A stretch of DNA of 64,000 bases from Lepidodermella squamata (Eukaryota > Gastrotricha), in NCBI GenBank assembly GCA_047495785.1, contig JBLDXI010000032.1, positions 2,542,001 to 2,606,000 on the forward strand, given 5' to 3'. Positions 1 to 10,819 of this stretch are shown one piece after another. Below the pieces are notes generated by a model that was given only the letters and a program-made list of their open reading frames with translations, did not search any database and was not told where the DNA came from. Within the stretch, counting starts at the first letter, position 1. Each line of letters begins with the position of its first letter. Position numbers and translations under genes: made by a program.

Positions 1-646
1 TCGGCGTGAGGCCATCGAAGTCGAGCGCGTTTAAATCGGCGCCGTATTCAACGAGTAGCTTCACCACGTCGGCCCGGCCGTAGTAAGCGGCTAGATGAAG
101 CGCAGTCGCCCCGCTGTAGTCGTCAACGTCATCTAACGAGGCGTTGGATTTGAGTAGTAATTGAGTACAAGCTAATTCGCCGTAAGCGCTTGATAAATGT
201 AATGGGAATCGGCCTAAATCGCCAGCCATAGATTTTGCACCGCATTTCAGCAACTTATCGACAACTTCAGGGTACCCCCAAGCAGCAGCACAGTGAAGGG
301 CTGTATTACCCGCATCGTTTCTAATATTTACATCACAACCCGCCGCTACTAATTCTTCGATTGCGGCTGGATTGCAGCATTCGACGGCTTTGAAGAGTCG
401 GGCGCAAAAATCGAGTTGAGCTTTGCCTGACGAACTGGTTTGAGCTTTCATAACAACTGGTTTCTTTGGATAGCCGTTTTGAAACAGGTCGTCAACGACC
501 ATTTCAGCAACATGTGGCACAACTTCGGTTGACACGCGGATCGAGTTGAATTGAACGTCGGCAGATTCGATGTAATTGAGCATCTGCAATGTTCTGAGGA
601 TTTTAGACTGCAAAAAGTCACTTTCACAGTCGGGCAGCAAATGAAA
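1..646 (-). CDS. Ankyrin-repeat paralogue of RNF216 (partial, runs off window)
   Basis: The exon begins at 646 after a TTTTTCAG acceptor and reads open to base 1, so the C-terminus lies outside the window. The first ~65 residues match the N-terminal module of the RNF216 gene at 7454-9285: a LLPDC start, a FLQSKI helix, and VVDDLFQNGY near the module end. Ankyrin repeats follow directly (cores such as NTALHCAAAWGYPEVV, FPLHLSSAYGE, TALHLAAYYGRADVV). The middle NEFKWFY-type module of two neighbours is absent. Sister genes have a short coding first exon, so one is expected upstream of 650, but I could not place its ATG. Ankyrin repeats bind proteins; no catalytic domain is visible in the part seen. 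Confidence 0.75.
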
Positions 647-1950
647 CTGAAAAACAAGAAAAAATATTCGTTTTTATCTAGAGTGGAGCTTGTCTTAGAT
701 ATATATGTACGCGATTTCCCTGCTCGCACAAATGGGAATTAAATAGCTAATACTGTTAAATGGACACTCGCTACTTCAATCCAATAACAATCGACCTAGA
801 TCAGGTTCGGCGACGGTTGACTAGAATGAATAACTTTCTTAGTGCTCCCTCGAAAAGGTCAGCTATTCATTGCGGTTTCGTGCCCGTGTATTTTTGTCAG
901 CTTTTCTCTTCTGAGTACCGAACCGATAGATGTTGGTTGAAACGTCGCACGAATATATAACATCTTCATGAAATAAAATGACTCGAAACTGCACAAGTAT
1001 CTTGCTAAAATATCGTCTTTTCTCTTCTATTTCATTTTTTACTGACCTAATTGGCCGCTGATGGAAAGGACACCATAAAATATGTTATGTTTCTGTTTTT
1101 ATGTTCATCGCGCTGAGGTAGCTCAAACTATCGTTCTTCAATCGCTGGATATGGCCATTCTATCGCCGAAGTAATGGATGGCGCTGTGATATCACGCCAA
1201 GTTGATTGTAGAGTATGAAGATCTCGGAATCGCGGAGTTGAGATAGCCACAGGATATGCGTATCTATTCCCCATAGTTATGTGCGAATCAACATGACGTT
1301 GATGTTACACCACTTTGATAGCGATCAAGGAAGAAATAGGCCATTCACCCGCCACAAAACAATCGTTTTGTCTCGCTCGTAGTCAGGCGACGTTACTGTT
1401 TACATTACAAAGTCACTCTTTGGCAAATGCTCAGTCCTTTGGGCTTCCGCTTATGGGGTACTAGTTTCCGTCATCGACGATCGAGAAAAAGTCCTATTGG
1501 ATTGGCTATACCGCCACTGGCCACCGCCCAGAGTGGGTCCGTTCTAGATTACGCTTTGATCAACTTCGAAAGTTTCCATCGGATGGATAAGATGACCGTA
1601 ATAGATACTATGGACATTTCGGACCATCGATAGCCCGAGAAAAGCCCATCCTAGAGCGAATGCACATTGCACATTGACGAGAAAATCTTTGGTACAGAGC
1701 TGCGCAACATTCACCCTAACCCTAAAATCTAAACCTATGAACGAGCAGCCTCTTTTCAATAATTCGTGGCAATAAGATTTCTGCTTAAGAAGTTGAAAAA
1801 ACTTACGACTGAATTGAAAACTTCGGCCATCCCAAAACACTATCAACACAAAAATAAAACTCTATTCAATTAAAAAATTGCATATAAAGAAGAATCAGAT
1901 AATGAAAATTGGATTGAGTAAGAAATCATAACAAAGTTGGCACATTGAAA
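647..1950. other. Intergenic region upstream of the partial ankyrin gene
   Basis: About 1.3 kb with no ORF that resembles a protein family. It should hold the undetected first exon and promoter of the gene at 1-646 and the 3' UTR of the gene at 1951-3405. Short ORFs here have no coding character. I see no repeat or RNA gene. Confidence 0.5.
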
Positions 1951-3405
1951 TTAATTCTTTGAGTATTTATCGAACATCTTGACAATTTTTGGTAGCTTTC
2001 CATTTATCGCAGCATCGACCGGCTTCCAGCCCAGTTTATCGACAATATCGAGTTTAGCACCAGCTTTCAACAACTTGCGAACAATTCTCCAGTAGCCAAA
2101 GTACGCGGCTAAATGAAGCGCTGTCGTACCTTCCCACTCGTCCACGGCATCAATTTTGACATCTCTACGCTTGAGTAAGATTCGAACGACTTTGAGATGA
2201 CCGAAAGAACACGCAGCATGCAATGGAGTACGGCCGCCTTCACCACATTCAATACGAGCATTGTTTTTAAGGAGATATTTGACAATATTTGGCCGGCCCC
2301 AGCTGCAAGCGTCGTGAAGTAAGGAGTTACCGTGTTTATCTTTCGCGTTCAAATCAATACCGACATGAGACAGCTGTTCAACCAGCTTCAGATCTCCGGC
2401 GCGCACTGCCAGCCGAAGTTTGCGATTCGAGCGACGAACTTGTTGTTTCAGCGCAGTTTCCAGCAATTTCTCATCGCTTATTTGTTCTTCCACTAGAGTT
2501 TGCGAATTGTTTTTATCCTTCAAAACACTACAAGACGCTGGTTGAGTTTTCGGGATGTGCAGCCCACAATTTTGTTCTCGAATTTCTGTGATTTCTCTCT
2601 CTAAATCACGATTGAAAATTTTCGTAATAATGATTGAAATACGAAGAGGTTCATTGACCGCGATACCCGATGAATCTAAAAAATCTCAAAATTTAACAAT
2701 GCATCGCTAAAAAAAATGGGAAATTATACCGGAAATAGTGATTTCATGTGACGAGTTTTTTGGCAGTAGGTGTTCCTTGGGATAAACAGGCTTCAAGGGG
2801 TCCACACAGAGTAGGTTGAAATCCTCGAAATACGGCTTGATCACATTCAGCAGGAAATTTCGAGTCTCTGTATACCTAGAAAGGCAAAGATTTCATGAAA
2901 ATTGCAAAACTGGGGCACGAAAATGCAAACTATTTTTCAAGGCCCGATTTTTTGAAAAGAGAACAGCGATGAGCAAGAAAGCAACAGACGAAAACAACAT
3001 GAGAAAGCTAGCTCGTGAATGAATTCTTTTCATATAAAAGCCATTCATTATTTAAATTTAGCTTATGAAAAATTTACAACGCCGGATAGCTTATTTATAC
3101 ACCAGCACAATAATAATAATAATAAATTTAGAAGCCGAGTGTTTTTTCAACAAAACATGAGGGCATTTCGCATGTCGCATGTGCGTAATGATTGTCTTGC
3201 ACTAAAAAATGCTTAAGGCCACCGAGATTGTTTACCTGTAACCTTGCATTGAGAAGGCCCGTTTAATGTCACGCGGCAAGATCCATCGGAATTCATTCAT
3301 CAACATCGCCTCTGCCTCGCATCGGTAGCTCAGGTCTCTAATACCGGTGATCGTAAGCGAATCCTTCGACAACAGCAAAGGATTGGATGGAACATATTCG
3401 ACCAT
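1951..3405 (-). CDS. Ankyrin-repeat paralogue of RNF216, middle module plus ankyrin
   Basis: Model: exons 3405-3236, 2875-2730 and 2675-1951, 346 aa, all GT-AG. The ATG at 3405 lies two bases after a GGTTTTCAG acceptor, so it may be the true start (leader splicing) or an internal Met after an unseen exon. Residues ~35-90 carry the middle module shared with RNF216 (MNEFRW, then YTETRNFL and IKPYF). A helix with REITEI follows, matching REIEAIY in the next paralogue. Four ankyrin repeats fill ~193-340 (GNSLLHDACSWGRPNIV, RTPLHAACSFGHLKVV, TALHLAAYFGYWRIV). The N-terminal module of the other family members is not detectable. Likely a binding or scaffold protein; the function is inferred only from the repeats. 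Confidence 0.75.
3109..3126. repeat. AAT microsatellite
   Basis: About six AAT units in a row inside the intron between exons 1 and 2 of the ankyrin gene at 1951-3405. Confidence 0.9.
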
Positions 3406-3601
3406 GGCTGAAAACCGATCAAAATACCAGCGCATAATTTTCTATCATTGCCTATGTCATAAAAGATAACAACAATACCGCTATTGACAACTAATCGGAT
3501 AAAAATCTTAGTAGGAAAATATCGTAGAACAAAATAAAAAAATGTATGACAAAACAAGGATAAACGTCAGCGTTAGTCATAAAAATCTCGGAAAACCATT
3601 T

Positions 3602-5275
3602 TCACGTCTTGACTCTAGCGCTTGAAATCAAATCTTGAATAGCTTGATATTTCGCAACTTCAGGAGGTGACCGTCCACGCGAGTCTTTCACATCCAACTT
3701 GGCACCAGCTACAAGAAGGCAGGCGACGATTTCGTAGTAATTGAATGCAGCGGCAAGGTGTAACGGTGTCGCGTTGTCCCAGTGGTCCGGAGCATCTACC
3801 ATGAAAGATCTTTTGACAAGCGAACGAACAACGTTGAGGTGACCATGAGCACACGCCTTGTGCAAAGGGGTACGGCCGCCTTCACCCTGTGAATAGACAG
3901 CGCCGTGATTCAGCAAATACTCGACCACAGCCGATTGGCCCCAGGCGGCGGCATCGTGTAACGGCGTGTCGTTGAATTCGTTGCGCAGGTTCGGATTGGC
4001 ACCTTGCTTCAGCAACAGCGCCACGCGAGCCAGGTCACCCTTTTGAGCGGCGATGTGAAGCTGCGTGTCACCTTGTGATTTTTCAGGGGGATCGACAGCG
4101 CTCGATTTTGACTGCGAGACAGGCTCAATAGCACTGGTTTCGGCGGCCGATGTTATGCCGCTGTCCCTCGAAGAATTTAAATCTGAGCCAGAATTCTCTC
4201 CAACTTGCGGCGCCTCGCCATTTTTCTGTTTGTTGTAGATAGCCTCAATTTCACGCTTCAAAATCTGATCATTGACCTCCATTTTTCGTGATGCGCGGGG
4301 CGATAGAAGGATGTTGAAGACACCAAAGCCTGAAAATCCAAGATAACTGAAAATTTGATGTATTTTCAAAGAAAACGAACGAGGGTGTTTTAGTTTTCTC
4401 TCATTCTGATCAAGTAAAACCGGGCCATTCGGCCATTTCGGGTGAAGCGGATCGATAGAATTCTCATCGACATTACTGAGAAAGGGCTTGATCAACTCGA
4501 TTAGAAAATTTCGCGTTTCCGTGTAGCTGCAAATAAAGAAGCAACAAAAGGATGAAGAATCGCTGACAGATTCAGAAATTTCTCACGTTTTGTTGATGAA
4601 GAGAGCACGCTGGATACTATGAAGGTAGAACCACTTGAATTCGTTGCAAAGCAAAGATTCAGCCTCTCGATGGTAGAGGGCGAATCCGAGATAGCTCTGT
4701 TCATTCGAAGTTGCTCCGCTAACAGCAGGAGTCGCAAAAGGGTTACTGTTGCTAGGACGACTTTCCGGCTTTTCAGACGTGTTACCACCTTCCAATAATT
4801 CTTCAACAATTATGTGGACAATAGAGTTGATGGAACCACTCGGAACATCAACCGACTCCCATAATCCGCCCAAAGATTCGCCAGGGCTGGGCTTGGAGGG
4901 AAGGATTTCAAAAAGTCGTAAAGTTTGAATAACTTTCGCTCGCAGCAATTCTTGATCGCACGTAGGCAGCATTTCGAGCTAAAATGATGATTACATCATC
5001 AATTTCAGAGACTAGCAATTCAAATAAATTAAAATTCTGCTTCTCCTTTTTTCAAGATATTCCCGTAAGAAGATGACTTTCACACCGTTATTTATCGAGG
5101 AAAAATACCTAGGTAGGTTTGATTGAATCCATTTATTTCTATAATATCATGTCACGAAGTTGTAATATGTACAATATGTACAGTTTTGATTACATTTTGA
5201 AAAGAAACCAAGTATCCAAGGACTAAAATCGAGCATAAAAACGATAACTTACCACCGCTTTGAAAACAACGGCCA
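3602..5275 (-). CDS. Ankyrin-repeat paralogue of RNF216, both N-terminal modules plus ankyrin
   Basis: Model: exons 5275-5252 (eight codons, MAVVFKAV), 4978-4587 and 4526-3602, 446 aa. Residues ~9-60 are the N-terminal module (EMLPTCDQELLRAKV, then IIVEELLEGG). Residues ~113-156 are the middle module (LLCNEFKWFYLHSIQRAL, then YTETRNFLIELIKPFL), which matches the RNF216 gene at 7454-9285 closely. The match continues through HP and up to EIEAIY with almost no length change. Where RNF216 then has its RBR zinc fingers, this gene has a Ser/Glu-rich linker and four ankyrin repeats (~293-440). It is the best evidence that this cluster arose from an RNF216-like ancestor. It has no visible ligase activity of its own and could compete with or guide RNF216. 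Confidence 0.85.
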
Positions 5276-5444
5276 TTTCTTTCAACAATGCTTATCAAAA
5301 ATTTCGAACGAAACTAGAAGAAAGACGGAAATTATGAAATTGAGCAACTTTACTGTGCAAATATTATCATGAAAGTCGCTTATTTCACAAATGCCATTCG
5401 ATAGTATGTAAAAATTCAACAAAATATTATTCGTCACAAATGAC

Positions 5445-6752
5445 TCAAGAGAGTAAAGCTGCCACGCCCACATGATTCGCCTTGCGAGCAGCATCCACCG
5501 GAGTCGATCCAGAACGATCTCGAGCATTCAAATTTGCGCCTCGCCTTACCAACTCAGCCACGGTATCTGAGTGGCCGGAATGCGCAGCCAGATGAAGGGG
5601 AGTTTCGCCATCAATGTCCCTCGCATTTACGAAAACTTCACCACTTTCGAGAAGAATCCGAGCAACCTCTACGTGGCCATTAGCACACGCTGAGTGAAGT
5701 GGCGTTCGTCCGAGCTCACCCGGTAAGCACATGGCGCCGTTTTCTAGCAAAATTTTTACAATTTCCGCAAACCCAAGACTGGAGGCTTCGTGTAAAGCGG
5801 TATTTCCGGTTACATCGACTTTATTGATATCAGACCCACTTGAGACTAGAGCGATAACAAGGTCGAGATCGTTTGATCGAACAGCTTCATGAATTGCCCA
5901 TTCCCTGAATGGGTTTTCGAGACCTTGAAGGGGTGTGGATGGACGCGAATTTCCAGCGACATCAATAGGAGCTATTGCTAAAATTCGAGTTTGTTCATTC
6001 ACAGGAGTAGGCGGAGTCCTTGCGACCTCATTCACAGGTTCAGGGTTAGAATTTCCCACATTTTCAATCGGAGCGATGGAGACGATTCGAGTTTTCTTCA
6101 AAGGCGTGATGGCTTTGGATGGCCCAGGTATTTCGTCTTCCAGGTGCCCTTCCATACCACGTGAATCATTCGAGTGAACCGAGTTGTCAGGCGTAGCGAA
6201 TTCCGTGGAAAGTGTAGTATCCTGACAGTTTGGAGGCTCGTCAGCCGAATTTTCTCCGTTAGGGAAATTGAGCACACTATCATCAATTCGTTCACTCAAG
6301 CGATTTTCCGAGTCGTGAACGTGATTCATAATGCTTGGGGAAGGTTTCACTTCAAGGTATTCCACGTCGTCGACTGGTTCATCTTTTACATGCAGGTCAC
6401 ACAAGCTATGCCGCGGGCGCTTTGATGATATAATTGGCAACGAAGTTGCTCTTTTCTTCTTTTTGCCAGAATTATTCGCATTTGCTAATGGAAATCCGTT
6501 GTTAAGTAAGTCGTCAACGACTATTTGAGATAGCTCCGTTACTTCATCACGATGGATTCGAATGCCGGTGAAAGAATCGCGTTCAACGGCTCCAGATTTA
6601 GCGTAACCAATGTCTTGCAAAAACTCCAAGATTTTCCGCCGCAAAAACGTTTCTTCAACATTAGGAATTAGATCACTCTGAAAGAAAACAACATAAAACA
6701 CTGAAAATGGGGCTGTTACGGAACAGACCACGCGTCTAAAAATAGCTGACAT
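5445..6752 (-). CDS. Ankyrin-repeat paralogue of RNF216, N-terminal module plus long linker
   Basis: Model: exons 6752-6720 and 6677-5445, 421 aa. The intron is 42 bp, a multiple of three and stop-free. Residues ~12-75 are the N-terminal module (DLIPNVEETFLRRKILEF, then IVVDDLLNNGFP). A basic patch (GKKKKR) and about 190 residues of acidic, Ser/Pro-rich linker follow. The linker holds two similar segments, each with IVSIAPI or ILAIAPI. Four ankyrin repeats complete the protein from ~273 (NTALHEASSLGFAEIV, RTPLHSACANGHVEVA, TPLHLAAHSGHSDTV). The middle module is missing. The basic patch could act in nuclear import, which is inference only. Confidence 0.8.
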   Translation of the reverse strand: MSAIFRRVVCSVTAPFSVFYVVFFQSDLIPNVEETFLRRKILEFLQDIGYAKSGAVERDSFTGIRIHRDEVTELSQIVVDDLLNNGFPLANANNSGKKKKRATSLPIISSKRPRHSLCDLHVKDEPVDDVEYLEVKPSPSIMNHVHDSENRLSERIDDSVLNFPNGENSADEPPNCQDTTLSTEFATPDNSVHSNDSRGMEGHLEDEIPGPSKAITPLKKTRIVSIAPIENVGNSNPEPVNEVARTPPTPVNEQTRILAIAPIDVAGNSRPSTPLQGLENPFREWAIHEAVRSNDLDLVIALVSSGSDINKVDVTGNTALHEASSLGFAEIVKILLENGAMCLPGELGRTPLHSACANGHVEVARILLESGEVFVNARDIDGETPLHLAAHSGHSDTVAELVRRGANLNARDRSGSTPVDAARKANHVGVAALLS

Positions 6753-7453
6753 TTCAGGTCGAAACGATCATGAGTTTTTTGTGATGTCGCTCCCTCAGCT
6801 AAATGTAACGTAACAGATATTCTAAATTTGAAATAAAATCAACATAGACTGCTTATTTGTTCACTCAGAATATCCATTTTCTTTTTTATTCGCCCGATAT
6901 ATACGGATGGGCCGATGCTTGATTATATGAAAGCATATAACGCATAAACGTTGTTTTTATACACCGGATTGGCAAGAATTATCCGACATGAAACCATAAA
7001 AAAAAACTAAATTTCAAGCGGATTTCAAAGAAATATGCCGCCTTTGAAGCGTACCGCAACGTAGTCTTATTTTGTTCAATATTTTGTTGCGATATATTCT
7101 AAAAAGGAGGTTTCATGGTAGATAATTCTCGGCAACATTATTGAGTTTTTATGACTTGCATTTCGTCGAGGTGTAAACATATATATTTGTTACGTAGACA
7201 TACCATCGGTATCAAAATTTGAATTTATACTACATGTTTATCAATATATGAAAACAAAGATTAGACATCATAACAAAGACTGGATGTTCAACAACCCATT
7301 GATAACACAGTTTCGAAGAGTTCGAAGTATTGGTATATAATATATTCATCTCATAGCAGACATTATCTCACAGGGGCTAATCGATAGACTGATTCGAAAC
7401 AAATTAAGCATATTTATCGGATTTGAATAGTCAGTGTTGAACGGAAGACACTT
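6753..7453. other. AT-rich intergenic region
   Basis: About 700 bp between the ankyrin gene and RNF216, both on the minus strand. It should contain the promoter of the former and the 3' UTR of the latter. I see no gene, RNA or repeat. Confidence 0.6.
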
Positions 7454-9285
7454 TTATGCAAGACCCTGGGTAGGAAAATTCGAACTGAGCAGTTTCTGTT
7501 GCTTTTGAGCAATTCCGTCATCGCCACCAGAAGACTAAAATTGACAAATAATTCGTTATGATCATGAATCGCAACCTCAAAAGCAGCTTACTTCTAATTG
7601 GCGTTTACGATCAGGCGTGAGAATCCCTGATGAACTAGCTTCGCTCAGTTTAGCTTCGAGCAATTTCTTCTGTCGAGCCTCGCACTCTTGCTGCCGCTGT
7701 TTTTTAGCCTCCTCTTCAAGCGCTTTAATGCGCAGCTGATCAGCAGTTGCAGGGTCAATCCAAAGTGAGCATTTCGTGCATTTTGTGCAGCTCTTTCCTG
7801 GATCGCGAACGTCTTTGCAAAAATGTTCGTAGCCAATGTTGGGCGCTCGGCAGACGTAGCACATAGTTCCACCACAGGAGCACGTCATCTTGTTGCAACC
7901 TTCCGTTTTGACTATTTCGGTATTGCATTTGGGACACTGTCGGATCAGAGCCTTCGTCATTTCTTCTTCGTAAGCGCGGCGAAGTCGAGTTTCAGACCGG
8001 CCTTCGACTTCCTCGCAAGATTTTCCGAAATGTTCTTTATCCCACGGCTCTTGGCACCGTCGACAAGAGGCGAACTTGCAGCTGGCGCAAATCAATACTT
8101 TTTCGTTTGCTTCCAGTTGATACTGTGTCTGACACTTAGGACAACGAACTAGGTCAGCCAATCCTGAGGCAGTCACATTGTAAGCGCTAATTCTTTCTTC
8201 GAGTTTTTCCATCTCTTCAGGCGTTACTTTGCAACAGAGCATAGCTATGAGGCGGGACAATAGATTCTAAAATAATTACTCGAAGCCAAATTGTTGACGA
8301 CTTACATCTAGGGAAACTCGCATCACACGTGTTCTCCATGCATTCAAGGTAACCGTTCTTGACTCCGACTTCAATTTTGACTTTCACGTACTGGTTCAAG
8401 CAGTCTTGGCAGAATAAATGGCCCTCGGCGCACGCAACAAGAGACTCAAATGTCGTGTCGGTGTAACAACACTGGCAAGCAATCAGCATAGCTTCACTCT
8501 CATATTCTTCGAAATTCAATTTTTCTGCTAAGGTTTTGTCCTTCGATTCGCGGAGCTGGTATATCGCTTGGATTTCGGCGAGTAAAGCGGGATTTTGAAC
8601 ATTTATCCGACGCTGATGGCGAGAACTGGAGAGCAACTGAAGTCGACCATAGGCTATCGAAAGACAAATCAAATTTTCAAAGTTTTCAATTTCGACATCA
8701 AATTTACTCGGATGATTGATGGCACGATCAGCAATCGATAAGCGATGAGGATAATTACTCGGCTGGACCGGGTCGACAATTTCAAAATTGAAATTTCCAA
8801 CATATGGCGTAATAATTTCCATCAAAAGTCCACGAGCTTTGGAATAGGTTCCGCCACGTCTGAAAATTCGCTGGATAGCGCTCAGATAGAACCATTTGAA
8901 CTCATTTTGGAGCAACTGAATAGATTCATCGTTGTATTGCTAATCGAAATACAATTAAAATCACAGTTTGAAATAAGTTCTAAATACCGACCTGATAATT
9001 TGCCGGAATATTTGGAATGGGCAAGTTCGCCGGTATAACGGGAGCTGGAGGTGGAGGCAAAACTTCAGGTTCCCGCTCGTAGCCATTATTTAAAAATCGA
9101 TCAATAACGATGGTAGTGAATTCCTGGACAACGTCTTCGGGTAATACGATGCCATTCAACTCAGCATTAACAGGAACTTGGGCGATTCCAAACTCATTGA
9201 TCATGGTAATGATTGTTTCGCGCAGGAAACGATCTGCTATGTCCGGCATAATGTCCCGACAGGAGTCATAAATGGCTTGAGCCAT
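7454..9285 (-). CDS. RNF216: RBR-type E3 ubiquitin ligase, RNF216/TRIAD3 orthologue
   Basis: Model: exons 9285-8992, 8939-8306, 8244-7592 and 7534-7454, 553 aa. RING1 (~253-305) starts with CQCC and includes HLFCQDCL. The IBR spans ~345-395. RING2 (~413-455) includes EGCNKMTCSCGGTMCYVCR; by comparison with human RNF216 the Cys in MTC is the active site that carries the ubiquitin thioester. The order and spacing match RNF216 rather than parkin or ARIH proteins. N-terminal modules at ~8-75 (IMPDIADRFL) and ~105-165 (LLQNEFKWFYL, YSKARGLL) are shared with the ankyrin genes downstream. RBR ligases take ubiquitin from an E2 onto the RING2 cysteine and then onto substrate; RNF216 is known for K63-linked and regulatory ubiquitination. 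The exon 2-3 junction was placed by similarity, because the nearer AG would create a stop. Confidence 0.92.
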
Positions 9286-9406
9286 GGAGTTTAATTAATA
9301 CCAGGACCTAAAATTACAAAAATAACTTAAAATTTCTATCAATTTAATGTGAAAAGAAGATTCGGGCGAAAATTGGCAGGGATGAGAAATGAGCAGTTTT
9401 ACGAGA

Positions 9407-9970
9407 TCATTTGTTTTTGGCTTCATAGAATGCTTTCCCCGCCTCAATCAAAGCAGTCAGAGGAATTTCAGAGAGCAAGGATTTGCATTGGTCAGCGATT
9501 TCGCACTGCGCGAGCTCAGCACAGACTGTGTTTGAAGCAACCGAGGCTTGCTTGGCGAATTTCTGAAAAGGAGTATACTGATAATGGAATAGCTCGCAGC
9601 CAATAAATTCCTCTCACCGAGTTCGTGAGCAGTTCTCGCAATCCGTCGACATGACCATCTAACACAGCCGAATTAGTAAACCCACCATCGGCGCTAGATA
9701 GAACATTGGCTTCTCGGAGCACCTTGCAGTTTCCGGGCAGAGCATGGGAGCTGGACTGTTGCGGCTTACGCGATTTCTCAGAATTAATAGCAGCTTCCGC
9801 AATTGTTGCATCGAGTAAGGGGTCTGGCACTATTTCTGCAGGCTTGCTAACAGCGGATATCAGAACTTTTCTTGGCTGTCATAATCAAAGTTACGTTTTA
9901 ACTAAATATCAAGAGAAAACCCTACCAATTCGCTTTGGCCTTGTGTGGAAATAGGGCGGAGGGTTCGCAT
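9407..9970 (-). CDS. Small conserved-looking protein of unknown family
   Basis: Three exons (9970-9926, 9875-9618, 9562-9407), all phase 0, give 152 aa. The ATG at 9970 opens a short basic N-terminus (MRTLRPISTQGQSEL). The middle is low in predicted order, and the last ~60 residues look helical (VDGLRELL, then TALIEAGKAFYEAKNK). No signal peptide, membrane segment or known domain is visible. The two short introns with good splice sites support a real gene. It sits between RNF216 and SKP1 on the same strand. I do not recognise it. Confidence 0.6.
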
Positions 9971-10330
9971 TTGCTAAATGAGTAATATCTAAAGTGGTTG
10001 ATTTCATTAGGTAATATCGGCGTCATCAATTAGCATTGAAGTAGCTCGAGTAAGTACTTAAAATTGAATCACTTTCGAAGAATATGACTAGAAGAACAGA
10101 TCAAATGGATAATGGGACTAAGAAATCGTCAGGTTCAGAGAATATCATCCAAGATAAAATTCAGAAGTGATCTAAAAATAACAGTAACCGCGAATTCATT
10201 TCATTCATACGTCAACTGTTTGAAAGTAAAATATGTCTAACGTCATGAAATACTTGAGCGAGTATATTTGAGCAAATGTCATGTTCAGCTTCAACATTTG
10301 GAATGGTTCCGATTCCAATTTGTCAATCCA
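9971..10330. other. Intergenic region between unknown gene and SKP1
   Basis: About 360 bp; it should hold the SKP1 3' UTR and the promoter of the small gene at 9407-9970. Nothing else is seen. Confidence 0.6.
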
Positions 10331-10819
10331 TCACTTTTCTTCACACCACTCGTTTTCCTTGCGGATCTGCTCTTCTTCTTGGGGTGTGAAATCGTTCTTA
10401 ATGTTGAAAGTTTTACGAATGTCCTCCGGGGTTTTGCCCTTGATCATGTTGGCAACAGTTTTGCAGCATACGTCCAGCAGACCCTTGATATCCAAATAGT
10501 TCGCAGCTAAAATCAATTCAAATAGAGTTCCTTGGTCAACTTTCAGAAATTCTTGGTCCCAAACTGGAATGTCATCTGTGCGTTTCTCTTTGTTCATGTC
10601 ATCTTCTGCCAGGGGCGGGTCGTCCTTGTGATTAGTGCACCACTGGATAACCTTTTTCAAGGTAGCCGAGTTAACATTTTGAAGAGGAACGGGCTCGTCA
10701 TCTTCTTCAGCAACATGAAGATCCTCCAGCATAGTCTTGATTGTAACAGATAAACGCACAACATCACGGTCGACAGAAATAACATCACCATCGGCACTCT
10801 GCAATTTGATATTCGGCAT
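10331..10819 (-). CDS. SKP1: SKP1, SCF ubiquitin-ligase adaptor
   Basis: An intronless coding sequence of 162 aa, the usual SKP1 length. The N-terminal BTB/POZ-like fold starts with [17 protein letters not shown]. The C-terminal half carries the F-box-binding helices ([18 protein letters not shown], then [17 protein letters not shown]) and the conserved end with [21 protein letters not shown] split across the last turns. SKP1 links F-box substrate receptors to cullin-1. All family hallmarks are intact. It lies beside RNF216 and its ankyrin paralogues on the same strand. Whether that proximity has functional meaning is unknown; nematodes often carry several SKP1-like genes. Confidence 0.96.
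   Translation of the reverse strand: MPNIKLQSADGDVISVDRDVVRLSVTIKTMLEDLHVAEEDDEPVPLQNVNSATLKKVIQWCTNHKDDPPLAEDDMNKEKRTDDIPVWDQEFLKVDQGTLFELILAANYLDIKGLLDVCCKTVANMIKGKTPEDIRKTFNIKNDFTPQEEEQIRKENEWCEEK

Noticed and set aside
760-960. 66-codon plus-strand ORF starting MDTRYFNP
   Set aside because: No family resemblance, lies in the expected upstream region of the minus-strand ankyrin gene, no splice support.
1711-1730. Telomere-like CCCTAACCCTAAA
   Set aside because: Only two units, no array; chance.
4321-4400. Possible intron inside the ankyrin gene at 3602-5275
   Set aside because: GT and TTTTCAG occur, but the segment aligns with RNF216 at near-equal length (HP to EIEAIY), so it is coding.
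8247-8270. Nearer splice acceptor for RNF216 exon 3
   Set aside because: Its use creates an immediate TAA; the acceptor ending at 8245 keeps the frame and fits the RNF216 alignment.
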